64,000 nucleotides of DNA from Spirochaetota bacterium (GTDB taxonomy: Bacteria; Spirochaetota; UBA4802; JAFGJZ01). A program made the translations under genes and the position numbers. The stretch covers positions 32,638 to 96,637 of the forward strand of contig JAFGRW010000041.1 in the NCBI GenBank assembly GCA_016934935.1. Direction: 5' to 3'. The notes under the pieces were generated by a model, which was not told the origin of the DNA, made no database searches, and worked only from the letters and a program-made list of their open reading frames with translations. Of this stretch, positions 62,488 to 64,000 are shown piece by piece (within the stretch, counting starts at the first letter, position 1; every line of letters starts with the position of its first letter).

Positions 62488-63624
62488 TTATCTTTTATTA
62501 CTTTTTTCGCCATCTATATAAAAATAAAAATCAGATACTCTTCTTGAAAAAGTATAATCAGAAACCTCACTATTTTCAATAAAAAGATTTGCACGATCGG
62601 CTATATCTGCCAACACAGATACAACTGAATCATAAAGAATAGCGGCCGATTCATCTGAAATTACCAGATAATCAACTCTCAACCGCTCACCTCTTAATAT
62701 GCCATCACCGGAAACAGAAGCTGTGGTCAAATCACTATCTCTGATAATTAACTCGCCTCCACCGTCATTATTAATTACTGACCTCATGACACGACTATTT
62801 AACAACAACACTTTGCTTTCACCCAATTCAAAATACTTGTCTTTATACATCTGCTGCTTAAAACCTTCTACTAATATTTCATTTTGACTTTCATTTTTCC
62901 ATATTAATTCTACAGCATTACAATCCTTAACAGTAAGATTAACGGAAGATCCTATCATAAAACCAACAGATTGTATGAAACTTTTATTTAACTTTAGATG
63001 GCCAAACAATTCATTGTTATATTCATCAACAAATTTATTCGCTGGAATATCGGAAACCTTTTCGACACTATCTAGCACATAAAGCAGAGAAATATAAGGA
63101 GAGCGGTCAATTATGATATCAGGTTTCGCACCGGCAGAAATTGATATATCTGAAACACTTTTATATATTTTTATTTCGGAACTATCTGACAAGATATAGT
63201 TTAGTCCATCATTCTGAACATCTATGACTTCAACACTAGCATGATCATATATTTTGCAGAATTGCGCAGATCCCTCAGATGTTGTCACTTCACAATTTCT
63301 TATAACCATCCTTGAATTATCTTTTATATCCATTTCAAAAAGATTATCGTAAAACGGAGTAATTACTATTTTGGAATTATAAATTTCAAGCAAAGAGTCT
63401 CCGGACAGAGTAAATGAGGATGAAACATTAATAGTGGAATTATTATATATTACATGATCGACACCAGATAAATATAGGTTTTCATAATTAAGCTTTTGAT
63501 CCGATATTACTTTATCTCTCTCTTTAATAAAGTAGATAAAAAGAGCAATATCATCGAAAAAAATTGCCATTAAAAACACAAACCATAAAAGCAGAGCTAC
63601 AACTGTAAACATCAGACGTTTCAC
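62488..63624 (-). CDS. Membrane-anchored beta-helix-like protein
   Basis: A 378-residue protein with one membrane anchor (about 5-30) and a long repetitive body. The body is built from short strands ending in charged turns (NSTINVSSSFTLSGDSLLEI, SRMVIRNCEVTTSEGSAQFC, GELIIRDSDLTTASVSGDGI), the pattern of a right-handed beta helix, seen in surface or polymer-forming proteins. It has few catalytic-looking residues. It may extend into the periplasm as a binding scaffold. The family is not recognised. Confidence 0.65.
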   Translation of the reverse strand: MKRLMFTVVALLLWFVFLMAIFFDDIALFIYFIKERDKVISDQKLNYENLYLSGVDHVIYNNSTINVSSSFTLSGDSLLEIYNSKIVITPFYDNLFEMDIKDNSRMVIRNCEVTTSEGSAQFCKIYDHASVEVIDVQNDGLNYILSDSSEIKIYKSVSDISISAGAKPDIIIDRSPYISLLYVLDSVEKVSDIPANKFVDEYNNELFGHLKLNKSFIQSVGFMIGSSVNLTVKDCNAVELIWKNESQNEILVEGFKQQMYKDKYFELGESKVLLLNSRVMRSVINNDGGGELIIRDSDLTTASVSGDGILRGERLRVDYLVISDESAAILYDSVVSVLADIADRANLFIENSEVSDYTFSRRVSDFYFYIDGEKSNKR

Positions 63625-64000
63625 TAATCATCTCCCGGTACTTTTACTTGAAGAAGCTATCGCAGATACACAATAGAGCTAAGCAGATATCTTAATTGAA
63701 AATAAAGACAAAATATTTATCTGCAAAAGTGTTTTATTTGCTTTCACAAATATCTATTCATTATTATTAGATCTTTTATTTAACTATATTTCGATTATTC
63801 TTACCCCTGTATTACTCATGTCAATAACTTCATTTTTAATATTGTCATAAAGCGGTTAAAGAATACAATAAAACTCCATAAATAATTATTGGTAACCTTT
63901 AAAAATTAACTTTTCAACCAGGTTGCATACCCACTATGTCAAGCGGCGGCAACGTTTTTTTTAGATTCATCATAAATAGTTTTATTTTTCCACAGATTGA
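63625..64000. other. Intergenic region at the right edge
   Basis: No gene or RNA is supported in these 376 AT-rich bases. They hold the promoter side of the leftward beta-helix-like gene. Confidence 0.4.

Noticed and set aside
1..64000. CRISPR arrays, prophage, insertion sequences or integrons
   Set aside because: No regularly spaced repeats, transposase, integrase or phage structural genes were seen on either strand.

Overview
The window is a gene-dense, AT-rich stretch of a bacterial chromosome. It is most likely from a spirochaete (phylum Spirochaetota). The best evidence is a 282-residue flagellin at 24494-25342 with the compact FlaB core layout: conserved N- and C-terminal coiled-coil parts and only a short middle. 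Supporting signs are several putative exported or lipid-anchored proteins, a PilZ-like protein, two chemoreceptors of unusual build, and a 2Fe desulfoferrodoxin (superoxide reductase) beside a Fur/PerR regulator, which points to an anaerobic or microaerophilic life. Genus and species cannot be named from the sequence alone. I see no transposase, integrase, phage gene, rRNA operon or CRISPR array.

Layout. 1-8240: the edge of a membrane protein gene, a class A penicillin-binding protein, a zinc-ribbon membrane protein, a membrane metallophosphoesterase, an SDR epimerase and a hybrid histidine kinase. 8535-15158: a rightward run with glnS, a small conserved protein, a DUF1848/radical-SAM-like protein, a winged-helix/zinc-ribbon membrane protein, a YheT-like hydrolase, a DUF389 protein and a methyltransferase. 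15183-23577: a leftward run with an ammonium transporter fused to a chemoreceptor, an M15 peptidase, a glycan-binding-like lipoprotein, a GT-C-like membrane protein, VanW, a ZIP metal transporter and LspA. 23827-33257: a small tandem ribbon-helix-helix-like protein, flaB with a structured leader, a DUF1624 protein, a FadL-type porin, a cellobiose-2-epimerase-like enzyme, an exported protein, a degenerate ADP-ribosylglycohydrolase-like protein and a FecR lipoprotein. 33267-46044: lhr, murI, a cytoplasmic LacI-type sensor fused to a chemoreceptor, a pseudouridine synthase, DedA, an FKBP, an orphan PhnD-like protein and 6-phosphofructokinase. 46318-50848: an iron-uptake cluster (DtxR-type regulator, two FeoA, FeoB and an outer-membrane barrel). 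51117-55148: tRNA-Ser, dnaX, ebfC, recR and the convergent der. 55813-63624: a histone-H1-like protein, a PilZ-like protein, tsaB-tsaE-rluD, sixA, a small membrane protein, desulfoferrodoxin, fur/perR and a beta-helix-like protein.

Points that stand out. (1) There are two unconventional chemoreceptors, one with an Amt ammonium channel as its sensor and one soluble receptor with a sugar-repressor-type sensor. (2) A 20-bp operator-like element occurs three times in the feo cluster. Each copy lies 13-17 nt before the start codon of dtxR, feoA1 or feoA2, and one copy is a perfect 14-bp hairpin that includes the ribosome binding site. (3) dnaX carries an 11-A run at the point where slippage would give a gamma-sized product. 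(4) A perfect 23-bp inverted repeat stands alone in an intergenic region. (5) The flaB leader can form a hairpin with a GGA loop just before a GGA-containing Shine-Dalgarno, as in CsrA targets. All functional links are inferred from sequence by eye; no database search or computation was run.
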